Assembly: GCA_903832285.1 (NCBI GenBank) | Contig: CAILAY010000009.1 | Location: 124,001-188,000, forward strand | Source: an uncultured beta proteobacterium | GTDB lineage: Bacteria > Pseudomonadota > Gammaproteobacteria > Burkholderiales > Burkholderiaceae_C | DNA: 64,000 nucleotides | Direction: 5' to 3' | Shown: piece by piece, positions 37,570 through 46,644 of the stretch | How positions within the stretch are numbered: position 1 is the first letter of the stretch | How the letters are laid out: each line of letters starts with the position of its first letter | Translations under genes and position numbers: made by a program | Notes under the pieces: model-generated | Seen by the model: the letters and a program-made list of their open reading frames with translations, nothing else | Databases searched by the model: none | What the model was told of the DNA's origin: nothing

Positions 37570-39012
37570 TCATTCGTCGCGCACGGTCCAGTCGATGAGA
37601 GCATCGATGGCGGGGCGTGCGGCTTGCGCGTTGGCATGGTTGACTATCGCCACCAGCACATAGCGTCGTCCGCTGGCGCCATCGACGTACCCGGCGACCG
37701 CACTGACGCCACGCAAGCTCCCGGTCTTGAGGTGGGCCCGGCCAGGTGTTTCTGACTGGCTGCGGCGCAGCGTGCCGTCGACGCCGCTGACGGGGAGTGA
37801 CGCCATCAGTTCCGACATCACTGGCGAGCGATAGGCCGTTTGAAGAAGCAGCGCCAAAGCCTGCGCACTGATGCGGCCGTCACGCGACAGCCCTGAGCCG
37901 TTGTCCAACGCGGGGGCATCGATGTTGTTGGCACCTGCGCCGGGCGCGATGCGATCAGTCCACCAGACATTCACCACCTCGCGCGCACCCGCCATCGTGG
38001 CAACAGCAGCGCCGGCGTCAGGGCGACTTCCAGCTCTCAGACCGAGCGTCAGGAAAACTTGCTGTGCCATCACGTTGTTGCTGTATTTGTTGATGTCGCG
38101 AATGACTTCTGCCAGTGCCGGCGAGATCAATTCAAAGGCTGGCTTCAAGTCTGCCGGCACCTTGCCCTCGCGCACCTTGCCACTGAGCTTGCCACCCGCT
38201 TCACGCCACATAGCTGCGACTGCGCGCACCGAATAGCTGGCCGGGTCGGCATAGGCCACGGGCCAGATTCTTTCGCCACACTTCAGTGGATAACGGCCGG
38301 CAAATCGAATGCGCGCCGGGTCCGAAAAGTCGGCCTTGAGCGAGCTGCGGTAGTCATTGCACTCACCCGCAGAAAGAACCACGGTAGCCTGGGTCTGCAC
38401 TCCGGACAGAGGTGGCTCGAATTGCACACGCGCCAGTCGGTTCGCGGCGTCGGGAACAAAGGTCATGACCACCGACTTGTAGTTCACCAACAGTGCGTCA
38501 GGCGCGGCGTTGTAGGGTCGCAGCGGCTCACCGTCGAACTCGGCGGGATCCTGTACCACGGTCTCGAAGGCGCTGCGATCCAGCACGATGTCGCCCGCGA
38601 TTGCTCTGATGCCCAAGCCCTGTACGCGTCGCAGCAATAGCCACAGCCGCTCGACCACCAGTTTGGGGTCGCCATGGCCCTTGATGATGAGATTGCCATG
38701 CAGTGTGCCGTCATGCACGTTGCCGTCAACGAATACCTGCGTGCTCCAGGTGAAGGCAGGTCCGAGGAGATCCAGCGCGGCGTAGGTCGTGACCAACTTC
38801 ATGACCGAGGCCGGGTTCAAGGCCACATTGGCGCGGTGACTCAGGCGCGCAGGGGTACCTCCCTGGGCCTCCGCCACAAGCACACTGATGGCGTCGCCGG
38901 GCACCTTGACGGCCGCCAGCGAGGCCTCTATTTCGGGCGGCAAGCCGAGGGCCCACAGGGGCTGGTTTGCCCACAAAAGCGAACAGAACAGGATGCGTTG
39001 CAGCAAGGACAT
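37570..39012 (-). CDS. dacB: D-alanyl-D-alanine carboxypeptidase/endopeptidase, PBP4 class
   Basis: Periplasmic class C penicillin-binding protein that trims peptide stems and cuts DD-crosslinks in peptidoglycan. 480 aa with a signal peptide (MSLLQRILFCSLLW to ALG). The three active-site motifs are SVMK (Ser69, Lys72), SNN in KYSNNVMAQ, and KTG in HLKTGSLRG. The large insertion between the first two motifs is the PBP4 domain II. The track ORF starts 140 codons early. There is no Shine-Dalgarno before this ATG; a GATAAT box in the 37-nt spacer would start transcription at or near the ATG. Confidence 0.95.
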   Translation of the reverse strand: MSLLQRILFCSLLWANQPLWALGLPPEIEASLAAVKVPGDAISVLVAEAQGGTPARLSHRANVALNPASVMKLVTTYAALDLLGPAFTWSTQVFVDGNVHDGTLHGNLIIKGHGDPKLVVERLWLLLRRVQGLGIRAIAGDIVLDRSAFETVVQDPAEFDGEPLRPYNAAPDALLVNYKSVVMTFVPDAANRLARVQFEPPLSGVQTQATVVLSAGECNDYRSSLKADFSDPARIRFAGRYPLKCGERIWPVAYADPASYSVRAVAAMWREAGGKLSGKVREGKVPADLKPAFELISPALAEVIRDINKYSNNVMAQQVFLTLGLRAGSRPDAGAAVATMAGAREVVNVWWTDRIAPGAGANNIDAPALDNGSGLSRDGRISAQALALLLQTAYRSPVMSELMASLPVSGVDGTLRRSQSETPGRAHLKTGSLRGVSAVAGYVDGASGRRYVLVAIVNHANAQAARPAIDALIDWTVRDE

Positions 39013-39017
39013 GGCAG

Positions 39018-39040
39018 GATTATCCGGGCACGGGATAATC
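39018..39040. promoter_or_regulatory. Symmetrical divergent promoter element between dacB and tsaB
   Basis: Inverted repeat GATTATCC-gggcacg-GGATAATC in the 37-nt spacer puts a GATAAT box (5/6 match to -10) on each strand. For tsaB, a 17-nt spacer leads back to ATGGCA (4/6 match to -35). Predicted starts fall at the two ATG codons or within a few nt of them, and neither gene has a Shine-Dalgarno. Confidence 0.5.
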
Positions 39041-39049
39041 GACGCCTGC

Positions 39050-39778
39050 ATGAAACTTCTCGCCTTTGATACCAGCACCGAAACCATGTCCGTCGCCGTC
39101 TGCCGCGATGCCGCCGATGGTTCGCCCCGAATCTGGCAGCACAGCGCGGCGGGTGGCGCAAAGGCCTCCAGCACGTTGATTCCTGCCATCATGGCGCTGC
39201 TCAACGAGGCGGGATTGCGGCTGAACGAGCTGGACGCGATTGCCTTCGGCGCCGGGCCGGGCTCCTTCACCGGCCTGCGCACAACGTGCTCGGTCGCGCA
39301 AGGCCTGGGGTTCGGGGCGAACGTGCCGTTGCTACCCGTCGGTACGCTGTTGGCGCTGGCGGAGCAGGCGCGCCAGGCGCGCTCTGATCCATGGGCTCGC
39401 CTTCGGGTCGTGGCCGCGCTGGATGCACGCATGGATGAGATCTATGTGGCGCGCTATGAATTCAATGACGGAGAGTGGGCCCTGCACGGGGATTTTGATT
39501 TGATTCGCCCTGAACAGCTGGTACTGGACCCCGGTTGGGTGTTGGCGGGCAACGTTGCTGCGGCTTATGGTTCCAGGCTGGTGTGGTCGGACGGATTGGC
39601 TGGCGAAATCGTTGCGGCGCTGCCGTGTGCCGTCGCCATGCTGCACCTCGCCCCCGCCCTGATCGCCCGCGGACGGGCCCTGCCTGCGGATCAGGCCCTG
39701 CCCTGCTATATCCGCGACCAGGTCGCCAAGACCACGCAACAGCGAGCAGCAGAAAAATTGACGGCGCTGGCCGCTTGA
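39050..39778 (+). CDS. tsaB: tRNA threonylcarbamoyladenosine biosynthesis protein TsaB
   Basis: Partner of TsaD in the complex that transfers the threonylcarbamoyl group to tRNA A37. 242 aa. N-terminal LLAFDTSTETMSVAV and the family segment AFGAGPGSFTGLR of the ASKHA fold are clear. The ATG lacks a ribosome-binding site. It overlaps the region of the rimI start and heads tsaB-rimI-uracil-DNA glycosylase, an order seen in related bacteria. Confidence 0.95.
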   Translation: MKLLAFDTSTETMSVAVCRDAADGSPRIWQHSAAGGAKASSTLIPAIMALLNEAGLRLNELDAIAFGAGPGSFTGLRTTCSVAQGLGFGANVPLLPVGTLLALAEQARQARSDPWARLRVVAALDARMDEIYVARYEFNDGEWALHGDFDLIRPEQLVLDPGWVLAGNVAAAYGSRLVWSDGLAGEIVAALPCAVAMLHLAPALIARGRALPADQALPCYIRDQVAKTTQQRAAEKLTALAA

Positions 39779-39801
39779 ACCGGTTGCTCGCAGACTTCAC
39801 C

Positions 39802-40269
39802 ATGTTCCTCGCCCGCAACGACGATTCGCTCCAATTTCTTCCGCTCACTGAAGCGCGGCTGGACGAGGTATTGCGCGTGGAGCAGCAGGCGCACGATCAT
39901 CCCTGGACCCGGCGCCATTTTGCCGACACTCTGGTCGCAAGTTATCAGGGGCAATTGCTGTGCAGCGCCGATGACATTCTGGGCTATTTCGTGGCGATGC
40001 GCGGCGTGGACGAAGTGCATCTGCTCAACATCACCGTGGCACCCGCCTATCAGCGCCAAGGCTGGGGCCGGATGCTGCTGGATGCACTCGTGATCTGGGC
40101 CCGCGCCCAGGGCGCGCAATGGCTGTGGCTGGAGGCCCGGGTCAGCAACCTGCGCGCACTGCATGTCTACGAATCCTTCGGTTTGAAACGCGTGGGTGAG
40201 CGCAAGAACTATTACCCGGCCGCGCTGGGTCGTCGCGAACACGCGGTCGTGATGAGCCTCAAACTGTGA
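39802..40269 (+). CDS. rimI: Ribosomal-protein-alanine N-acetyltransferase
   Basis: GNAT acetyltransferase predicted to acetylate the N-terminal alanine of ribosomal protein S18. 155 aa from the ATG, with acetyl-CoA loop VAPAYQRQGWGRML and the RimI pattern LWLEARVSNLRALHVYESFGL, RKNYY. A TTG at 39775 that overlaps the tsaB stop (TTGA) would add nine residues and couple translation, and may be the true start. Typical position after tsaB. Confidence 0.92.
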   Translation: MFLARNDDSLQFLPLTEARLDEVLRVEQQAHDHPWTRRHFADTLVASYQGQLLCSADDILGYFVAMRGVDEVHLLNITVAPAYQRQGWGRMLLDALVIWARAQGAQWLWLEARVSNLRALHVYESFGLKRVGERKNYYPAALGRREHAVVMSLKL

Positions 40270-40279
40270 ATGCATCGCC

Positions 40280-41089
40280 ATGAGCCTGACACTCGATTCG
40301 CGCCAGCGTGCCATGTTGAAAGAGATGGGCGTGAAGGTTTGGTCGCGCGTTGTGCCCGTGCAGGCGCCGGGCGAGCGCGCAGCGAGAACCGTTCGCACCA
40401 CGCCCACGGCAGACACCAGTGCGATGGTTGTACAGCCGCGCGTCGCTGGGGCCGAAACGATGGACTGGGCTGCCTTGCAACAGGCAGTGGCCGATTGCCG
40501 CGCCTGCGCTCTTTGCAACGGACGCAAGCACACCGTTTTCGGCATGGGCGGCTTGGAGCCGCCGAACGCAGGGCGACCGCCGGTGGCCAACTGGTTGATC
40601 GTCGGAGAAGCACCCGGGGACCAGGAAGACTTGAGCGGATTGCCTTTTGTCGGCCCCGCCGGGCAACTGCTCGACAGCATGCTCAAGGCCATGGGACTGG
40701 ATCGCAAGCGCGGTGCAGCGGTTGGCGATGGACAGGCGGCACAGGGCAGCTACATTGCCAACGTGCTCAAGTGCCGCCCACCCAGCAACCGCAACCCTGA
40801 AGGCGAAGAAGTGGCGCAGTGTGCGCCCTACCTGCGGCGCCAGATCGAGCTGCTACAACCCAGGATCATCCTGGCCATGGGGCGTTTTGCCGCGCAAGCC
40901 CTGCTGCATGACAGCGTGCCCGATGTGCACAGTCTGCCGCTGGGCAAGCTGCGCGGACAAGTGCACTCCTACCGCGGCATCCCGGTGGTGGTGACCTATC
41001 ACCCGGCGTATCTGCTGCGCGCCTTGGGAGACAAGGCCAAGGCGTGGGCGGACTTGTGTTTGGCGATGCAGCGTTTTTCCGATCCATGA
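40280..41089 (+). CDS. Family 4 uracil-DNA glycosylase (4Fe-4S)
   Basis: Removes uracil from DNA in base-excision repair. 269 aa. After a variable, probably disordered N-terminus (to about residue 65), the core shows CRACALC cluster cysteines, motif A GEAPGDQED, IANVLKCRPPSNRNP with another cluster cysteine, and motif B HPAYLLR. This class is related to the UDGa/SPO1 polymerase-like domain. It follows rimI by 10 nt. Confidence 0.93.
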   Translation: MSLTLDSRQRAMLKEMGVKVWSRVVPVQAPGERAARTVRTTPTADTSAMVVQPRVAGAETMDWAALQQAVADCRACALCNGRKHTVFGMGGLEPPNAGRPPVANWLIVGEAPGDQEDLSGLPFVGPAGQLLDSMLKAMGLDRKRGAAVGDGQAAQGSYIANVLKCRPPSNRNPEGEEVAQCAPYLRRQIELLQPRIILAMGRFAAQALLHDSVPDVHSLPLGKLRGQVHSYRGIPVVVTYHPAYLLRALGDKAKAWADLCLAMQRFSDP

Positions 41090-41331
41090 CCCCGGACGCT
41101 ATCGCCACGCTTGCGTGGCGGACCTTGACAATGACACCCTCACCACCGTTCTGTGACCGCCACCACGCTTCCGTCGAGCGAGTCAATGAACACTTCAGAC
41201 AAAACCCGGACGTGCTTGCGCTGTTTGGCTGCAGGCTGATGCTCGCTCACAAAACTGCTTCTTTATCCGTATTCATCACCGATAGCGAACTCAATCGGCT
41301 TGCGGGTCATATGTCGGTTGGCGATCTCTAG
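41086..41331 (+). CDS. Possible small hypothetical protein
   Basis: 81 aa from an ATG overlapping the preceding stop by 4 nt (ATGA). The C-terminal half (VNEHFRQNPDVLALFGCRLMLAHKTASLSVFITDSELNRLAG) looks protein-like, whereas the N-terminal 25 residues look random. No known motif. Could be a real coupled gene or a chance reading frame in the 286-nt gap before pyrF. Confidence 0.35.
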   Translation: MTPDAIATLAWRTLTMTPSPPFCDRHHASVERVNEHFRQNPDVLALFGCRLMLAHKTASLSVFITDSELNRLAGHMSVGDL

Positions 41332-41375
41332 CGAGCAGCAGCTGCGACTCGTGGTGCCGAAGCTAAAATCCAGGC

Positions 41376-42215
41376 ATGACATTCATTGAAAAGTTGCGTG
41401 TTGCCGAGCGTCAAAACGGCTCTCTCTTGTGTGTGGGACTGGATCCGGATCCGGGTAAATTTCCCTCCCATTTCAAGGGTGATGTCGGCAGGATTTACGA
41501 CTTTTGTGCGGCCATCGTGGATGCCACGGCTGATCTGGTGATCGCCTTCAAGCCACAGATCGCCTACTTCGCGGCGTGCCGCGCCGAAGCTCAACTGGAA
41601 CGGTTGATAGCGCACATGCGCCGCGCCGCGCCCCACGTACCCGTGATTCTGGATGCCAAGCGCGGCGACATCGGCGCCACCGCGGAGCAGTACGCGATCG
41701 AGGCCTTCGAGCGCTATGGTGCCGACGCGGTCACGCTCTCGCCCTTCATGGGTTTCGATTCGGTACAGCCGTATCTGAAATACCATGGCAAGGGGGCGTT
41801 CCTGCTGTGCCGCACCTCGAATCCTGGTGGCGACGATTTTCAGGCGCAGCGTTTGAGCAGCGTTGCCGGAGAACCGCTGCTGTACGAACATATTGCCCGT
41901 CTGGCGCAGGGCCCGTGGAACCTGAACGGACAGTTGGGTCTGGTGGTGGGCGCAACCTACCCGACTGAGATCGAACGCGTACGCGCCGTGGCACCCACGT
42001 TGCCGTTGCTCATCCCTGGGGTCGGTGCGCAGGGCGGCGACGCGCTGGCAACGGTCAAGGCAGGCTGGCGCGCCGAGCGCGCCGAGACCGTGGCGCCGAT
42101 CGTGGTGAACTCTTCGCGCGCCATTTTGTACGCTTCGGGCGAAGCTGACTTTGCCCAGGCGGCGCGGCGAGAAGCGGGCAAGACACGCGATCTGCTGCGA
42201 GCGGCACAAGCCTGA
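41376..42215 (+). CDS. pyrF: Orotidine-5'-phosphate decarboxylase, type 2
   Basis: Last step of UMP synthesis. 279 aa, the longer type found in Betaproteobacteria and Actinobacteria. [14 protein letters not shown] opens the protein, the catalytic Asp-Lys-Asp array is [10 protein letters not shown] (Asp93, Lys95, Asp98), and PGVGAQGGD is near the phosphate site. It converges with rsmE 12 nt away. Confidence 0.96.
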   Translation: MTFIEKLRVAERQNGSLLCVGLDPDPGKFPSHFKGDVGRIYDFCAAIVDATADLVIAFKPQIAYFAACRAEAQLERLIAHMRRAAPHVPVILDAKRGDIGATAEQYAIEAFERYGADAVTLSPFMGFDSVQPYLKYHGKGAFLLCRTSNPGGDDFQAQRLSSVAGEPLLYEHIARLAQGPWNLNGQLGLVVGATYPTEIERVRAVAPTLPLLIPGVGAQGGDALATVKAGWRAERAETVAPIVVNSSRAILYASGEADFAQAARREAGKTRDLLRAAQA

Positions 42216-42227
42216 CGCTGCGGCTTG

Positions 42228-42959
42228 CTACGGCAAAGCCAGCATCACCATGGCCGCCAATGGCGCTGTTTCCGCACGCAAGACGCGTGGGCCGAGCGTC
42301 ACCGGAAAGTAGCCGCAAGCTTGCGCTGCCGCTTCCTCTGCAGCACTCAATCCACCCTCAGGACCGGAAAGGATGGTGATCGGTCCAGCGTTGACGGCGG
42401 CATTCGAAGGGGTCTGAATCCCAGGGCTCAGGCTGAGCAAATAGCGTATTTCTCCCGGCGCTGAAAATGGCTTTGAAGACCGGACCTTGAGCCAGTCTGC
42501 CAATGGCTGCAAAGGATGAATCGCCGGCACCCGGTTGCGCCCGCACTGCTCACTGGCAGCGACGGCGATGGCTCGCCAGTGCACCTGCTTCTTCTGCGCA
42601 CGCTCGCCGCTCAAGCGCAATACGCTGCGTTCGGTGAACAGCGGCGTGATGCTGGCCACGCCCAACTCAGTTGCCTTTTCCACTAGCCAGTCCATGCGCT
42701 CGTTCACCGGCGTGCCCAGAACCAGATGGACGGCGCGCGCTGTCTCACGCTCAACTCCGGCGTGGGCTCCGACCTCAACCTGCACTTCGCCGCGTCCCAT
42801 GCGCATGACCGTGGCCTCGAACTCGCCACCTTCGCCGTTGAACAGCGTGACCTTGTCGCCGGGTTGCAGGCGCAACACCTGCACGTGCCGCGCGGCGCCG
42901 TCGGGCAGGTTCAAAGCATCTCCGGTGGCCAGTGGCAGCGGGCAAAAGAATCGTGGCAT
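42228..42959 (-). CDS. rsmE: 16S rRNA (uracil-1498-N3)-methyltransferase
   Basis: SPOUT-family enzyme that methylates U1498 in the ribosomal P-site region. 243 aa with an N-terminal PUA-like domain (RHVQVLRLQPGDKVTLFNGEGGEF), then the knot region: MDWLVEKATELGVASITPL, RSVLRLSG, IAVAASEQCGRN, ILSGPEGGLS and LGPRVLRAETA. Located directly downstream of amgK on the same strand. Confidence 0.96.
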   Translation of the reverse strand: MPRFFCPLPLATGDALNLPDGAARHVQVLRLQPGDKVTLFNGEGGEFEATVMRMGRGEVQVEVGAHAGVERETARAVHLVLGTPVNERMDWLVEKATELGVASITPLFTERSVLRLSGERAQKKQVHWRAIAVAASEQCGRNRVPAIHPLQPLADWLKVRSSKPFSAPGEIRYLLSLSPGIQTPSNAAVNAGPITILSGPEGGLSAAEEAAAQACGYFPVTLGPRVLRAETAPLAAMVMLALP

Positions 42960-42986
42960 GGGTAGACGGCTGGCTGCAATGTGGGC

Positions 42987-44114
42987 TCAGACACGGCCAA
43001 AGGCAAAGCCGGTGGCGGCCTGAATGCCTTCCACCTGATCAACCAGTTTGAGCAGCGGTTTGAGTTCCCGGTAGCGCGCCGCAGTGGCGCGGATATAGCC
43101 GATGAAGCGCGGTGCATCAGCCAAGTATTTGGGTTTGCCATCGCGCAGCGTCAGCCGCGCAAAAACGCCGGCGATGCGCAGATGGCGCTGCAAGCCCATC
43201 CATTCCACAGAGCGATAGAACTCGCCGAAATCCTCCCCAACGGGTAGGCCCGCCTTGCGCGCCTTTTCCCAGTAGCGCACCGTGATGTCGAGCACAAAAT
43301 CTTCCTCCCAGCTCAGGAAGGCATCCCGCATCAGGCTTGCAATGTCGTAGGTGATGGGGCCATAGGTGGCGTCCTGGAAGTCCACGATGCCCAAGCCGGC
43401 ACCTTCTTTGCCCGACCATGGCAGGATCAGATTGCGCGGCATGAAATCGCAATGAACGTACACGCTGGGTGCGCGCAGGTTGTCTGCAACGATCTTTGAA
43501 AATACGTCCTCCAGCGTGGCCAGCGTTTTGCTGTCCAGGTCCACGCCGCGGTGCCGCTGCAAATACCAGTCTGGAAAGAGCGCCAGTTCGCGCCACAGCA
43601 AAGATTCATCGTAGATTGGCAGCACGCCCGGCTTGGACGCGAGTTGCCAGGCGAGCAGGGAATCCAGCGCCTGCAGATAGAGCGCGTGATTGGCGTTGGC
43701 ATCGTGCGGATCGATGATATCCATCATCGTCTGCGATCCCATGTCGCTCAGCAGCATGAAGCCCTGGACCGGGTCCCAATCCATCACCCGGGGCGCGTTC
43801 AGTCCGGCCGCGTCCATGATGCCTGCCACGTGTACAAAGGGCGTGCTGTTTTCCAGGTCCGGTGGCGCGTCCATGATGATGAGGCTGGCGACGTCGCTAC
43901 CGGGCTGCACATCGACGCGCAAATAGCGCCTGAAACTGGCGTCGGCAGAGGCCGGGCGCAGGCTCGACGAAACAAGGCCGTGGGTGCTGCTGAGTCGATG
44001 CAACCAGGCCGTGAATGCGGCTTCGCGTTGCGGGTCGCTCCAGGTCACGATCGTCGAAGGGAGTGCTGCGCGTGCGCCGGGGGTGGGTGACGTGGAGTGC
44101 GTGCTGTGGCTCAT
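42987..44114 (-). CDS. amgK: Aminoglycoside phosphotransferase-fold sugar kinase, AmgK-like
   Basis: 375 aa. Kinase motifs VHCDFMPRNL (Asp223 catalytic, Asn228) and IVDFQDATYGPITYDIASL (Asp245) match the APH-fold anomeric kinases that phosphorylate N-acetylmuramate and N-acetylglucosamine in cell-wall recycling. Its position divergent from lptD is typical. In many relatives murU follows at once; here rsmE follows, so the uridylyltransferase must lie elsewhere or the route differs. The N-terminus is longer than usual and may start later. Confidence 0.85.
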   Translation of the reverse strand: MSHSTHSTSPTPGARAALPSTIVTWSDPQREAAFTAWLHRLSSTHGLVSSSLRPASADASFRRYLRVDVQPGSDVASLIIMDAPPDLENSTPFVHVAGIMDAAGLNAPRVMDWDPVQGFMLLSDMGSQTMMDIIDPHDANANHALYLQALDSLLAWQLASKPGVLPIYDESLLWRELALFPDWYLQRHRGVDLDSKTLATLEDVFSKIVADNLRAPSVYVHCDFMPRNLILPWSGKEGAGLGIVDFQDATYGPITYDIASLMRDAFLSWEEDFVLDITVRYWEKARKAGLPVGEDFGEFYRSVEWMGLQRHLRIAGVFARLTLRDGKPKYLADAPRFIGYIRATAARYRELKPLLKLVDQVEGIQAATGFAFGRV

Positions 44115-44201
44115 GGATAATCCATTCTACAAAGCCTTCACTTTTCCCATGTACTTCCAGCGCCCAAGATCCATGCACGGCCCACGGCCGGCGCGCACGC
44201 C

Positions 44202-46634
44202 ATGACGGGAAGACTTCGCTGGTGGTGGCGAGTCTCGCAACAGTTTCGGGTTGGCGTTGAGCCGTGCGGTCCATCGCAGGTGGACATCGGATTGCGCATA
44301 CATCCGATAGCGGTCGCAGTTGCCGGTTGGCCGTTGTTGCTGGCGTTGTCTAGCCATGCGCAGGACCCAGTCGATGCGCAAACCCTGGTGCTGAAGTCGA
44401 GCCCGCAGTTGCAGGAAGGAATTTCTCCGACCACGCGCGCCTTGCTACCGACTTTTGTCAGCGGCGACAACTTGGCGGGACGCCAAGATATGGAAACGAC
44501 AATTGAAGGCCACGCCATGCTGCGCCGCGGCGATACCGTGATCCGCGCTGACCGCATCGAATATGACCAGTCAGTCGACTTGGCGAAGGCGCAAGGCAAC
44601 ATCCGAATCAATCGATCGGGCAACGTCTACGAAGGCTCTTCATTGGAACTCAAGCTTGAATCGTTCCAGGGATTTATGGAGCATCCTGGTTATCGGTTTC
44701 TGAGGAATGAAGCGCACGGCGAGGCTGATCGGGTGGATTTTCTCGACGCCAGTCGCTCTGTCGTCCACAACGCAAACTACACCACTTGCCAACGTCAACC
44801 CGGTGCGGGTTGGATGCCTGACTGGATCTTGCGCGCCTCCAGCATCCAGATCGACACCGAGGAGGAGGTTGGCCAAGCCGAGAATGCGGTGCTGAGCTTC
44901 AAGGGAATGCCGATATTGCCGATCCCGAGCATCAGTTTTCCCTTGAGTGAGAAGCGCAAATCGGGCTTCATGCCACCGACCTTTGTGCCCGACAACATCA
45001 ACGGCCTTGAGTTCGCCCTGCCCTATTACTGGAACATCGCACCCAATCGGGATGCAACCTTGACTCCTTCCGTCATGAGCAAGCGTGGCGTCGATCTTGG
45101 AGCTGAGTTCCGTTATTTGGAATCCGATTTGAAAGGGCAGGTGCAGGCCAACTTCATGCCCACCGATACTTTGCGCAACCACGACCGCTGGAGCCTGGCC
45201 ACGACTCACGACGGCACAATTGAAACCGGCATTGATGGACTGGGTGGTCTGGAGTTCAAGGTAAACCTGAACCGGGTGAGTGACGACTATTACTGGCTTG
45301 ATTTCCCCCGGAGCACCAGCTCGCTGACGCCCCGGCTTTTGACGAACGACGTTGCTCTGTCGTGGCACCGTGATGACGTTTCTGCCACGCTGCGAACCCT
45401 GAAATGGCAGACTCAGCAGGACGTGGCGGCACCGATCACGCCGCCCTACGACCGGATGCCCGAGCTCGGGGCGCGCTACGCTCCCGCTCCTTTTGTCGGT
45501 TTCGATTATTCGCTGGACCTGGATCTCACTCAGTTCCAGGGCGATCGTGCGCTGACCAGCCAGGTCAATGCCTTGCGCGGAATTGCAGTGGCTCAGCTGA
45601 GTCGTCCCTGGCTGGCGCCCGGCTGGTACGTCACGCCCAAGCTGCAATGGAGTGCCACCCACTACGAGTTTGACGCGCCCCTGGAAAACCATGCAAGGTC
45701 GGCCAATCGTGTGCTGCCGACGTTCAGCCTGGACAGTGGTCTGCTGCTGGAGCGTGACGCTTCTTTTCTGGGGCGCAACTTTCGCCAGACTCTGGAGCCG
45801 CGGGCGTTCTACGTGTACACCCCGTTTCGCAACCAGGGCTCACTGCCTGTCTACGACTCCGCTCCTTACGATTTCAATTTTGCGTCCATCTACAGTGAAA
45901 ACGCGTTCAGCGGTAGCGACCGCATTGCGAACAGGAACCTCATGACCCTGGGTGCGACGACGAGATTGCTGGACCCGGTCACGGGCGCTGAAGACGCTCG
46001 CTTTGGCGTGGCGCAACAGTTGCGTTTTCAAGAGCAGACTGTGACCCTGCCGGGTGGCACTCCCGTGTCCGACCACACCAGCGACTTGATGCTGGGAACG
46101 ACGATCAACTGGAATCCCCACTGGTCGCTGGACTCGACGGTGCAGTTCAATCCTTCCACCAACTCTTCCGAGCGCACGACCGTGAGTGCTCGCTACAACC
46201 CCAGCAACTACCGGGTGTTGAGTGCTACCTACAGCTTGCAGCGCGGGGTCAGCGAATTGGTGGATCTGGGCTGGCAGTGGCCCATCAATGACATTTGGGG
46301 CGACAAGGGACAGGATCGTGGTGCGGGCCTGGGTCTGGGGGCGGGGCGCTGGTACAGCGTGGGCCACCTGAACTACAGTTTGAAAGACAAGAAGCAGATA
46401 GATTCGATCTTCGGTTTTGAGTACGATGCGGGCTGTTGGCTGGGACGGATCGTACTGGAGCGGTTGCACCGTAGTGGCGCGACGGCCAATCAGCATTTGA
46501 TGTTTCAATTGGAGTTCGTTGGCTTCTCCCGATTGGGCTCCAGTCCGCTTCAGTCCCTGAAAGAAAATATTCCCCGATACCAGTATCTGCGCGAGCAGAC
46601 CACCCAGCCCAGCCGATTTGGCCAATACGATTAG
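44202..46634 (+). CDS. lptD: LPS-assembly protein LptD
   Basis: Outer-membrane beta-barrel that, with LptE, inserts LPS into the outer leaflet. 810 aa. An N-terminal OstA/beta-jellyroll domain (about 90-200; METTIEGHAMLRRGDTVIRADRIEY) is followed by the barrel with the LptD segment AENAVLSFKGMPILPIPSISFPLS. The signal peptide (LRIHPIAVAVAGWPLLLALSSHAQ) begins 30 residues in, so the TTG at 44292 preceded by AGGTGG may be the true start. First gene of lptD-surA-rsmA. Confidence 0.95.
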   Translation: MTGRLRWWWRVSQQFRVGVEPCGPSQVDIGLRIHPIAVAVAGWPLLLALSSHAQDPVDAQTLVLKSSPQLQEGISPTTRALLPTFVSGDNLAGRQDMETTIEGHAMLRRGDTVIRADRIEYDQSVDLAKAQGNIRINRSGNVYEGSSLELKLESFQGFMEHPGYRFLRNEAHGEADRVDFLDASRSVVHNANYTTCQRQPGAGWMPDWILRASSIQIDTEEEVGQAENAVLSFKGMPILPIPSISFPLSEKRKSGFMPPTFVPDNINGLEFALPYYWNIAPNRDATLTPSVMSKRGVDLGAEFRYLESDLKGQVQANFMPTDTLRNHDRWSLATTHDGTIETGIDGLGGLEFKVNLNRVSDDYYWLDFPRSTSSLTPRLLTNDVALSWHRDDVSATLRTLKWQTQQDVAAPITPPYDRMPELGARYAPAPFVGFDYSLDLDLTQFQGDRALTSQVNALRGIAVAQLSRPWLAPGWYVTPKLQWSATHYEFDAPLENHARSANRVLPTFSLDSGLLLERDASFLGRNFRQTLEPRAFYVYTPFRNQGSLPVYDSAPYDFNFASIYSENAFSGSDRIANRNLMTLGATTRLLDPVTGAEDARFGVAQQLRFQEQTVTLPGGTPVSDHTSDLMLGTTINWNPHWSLDSTVQFNPSTNSSERTTVSARYNPSNYRVLSATYSLQRGVSELVDLGWQWPINDIWGDKGQDRGAGLGLGAGRWYSVGHLNYSLKDKKQIDSIFGFEYDAGCWLGRIVLERLHRSGATANQHLMFQLEFVGFSRLGSSPLQSLKENIPRYQYLREQTTQPSRFGQYD

Positions 46635-46644
46635 CACCTACACC

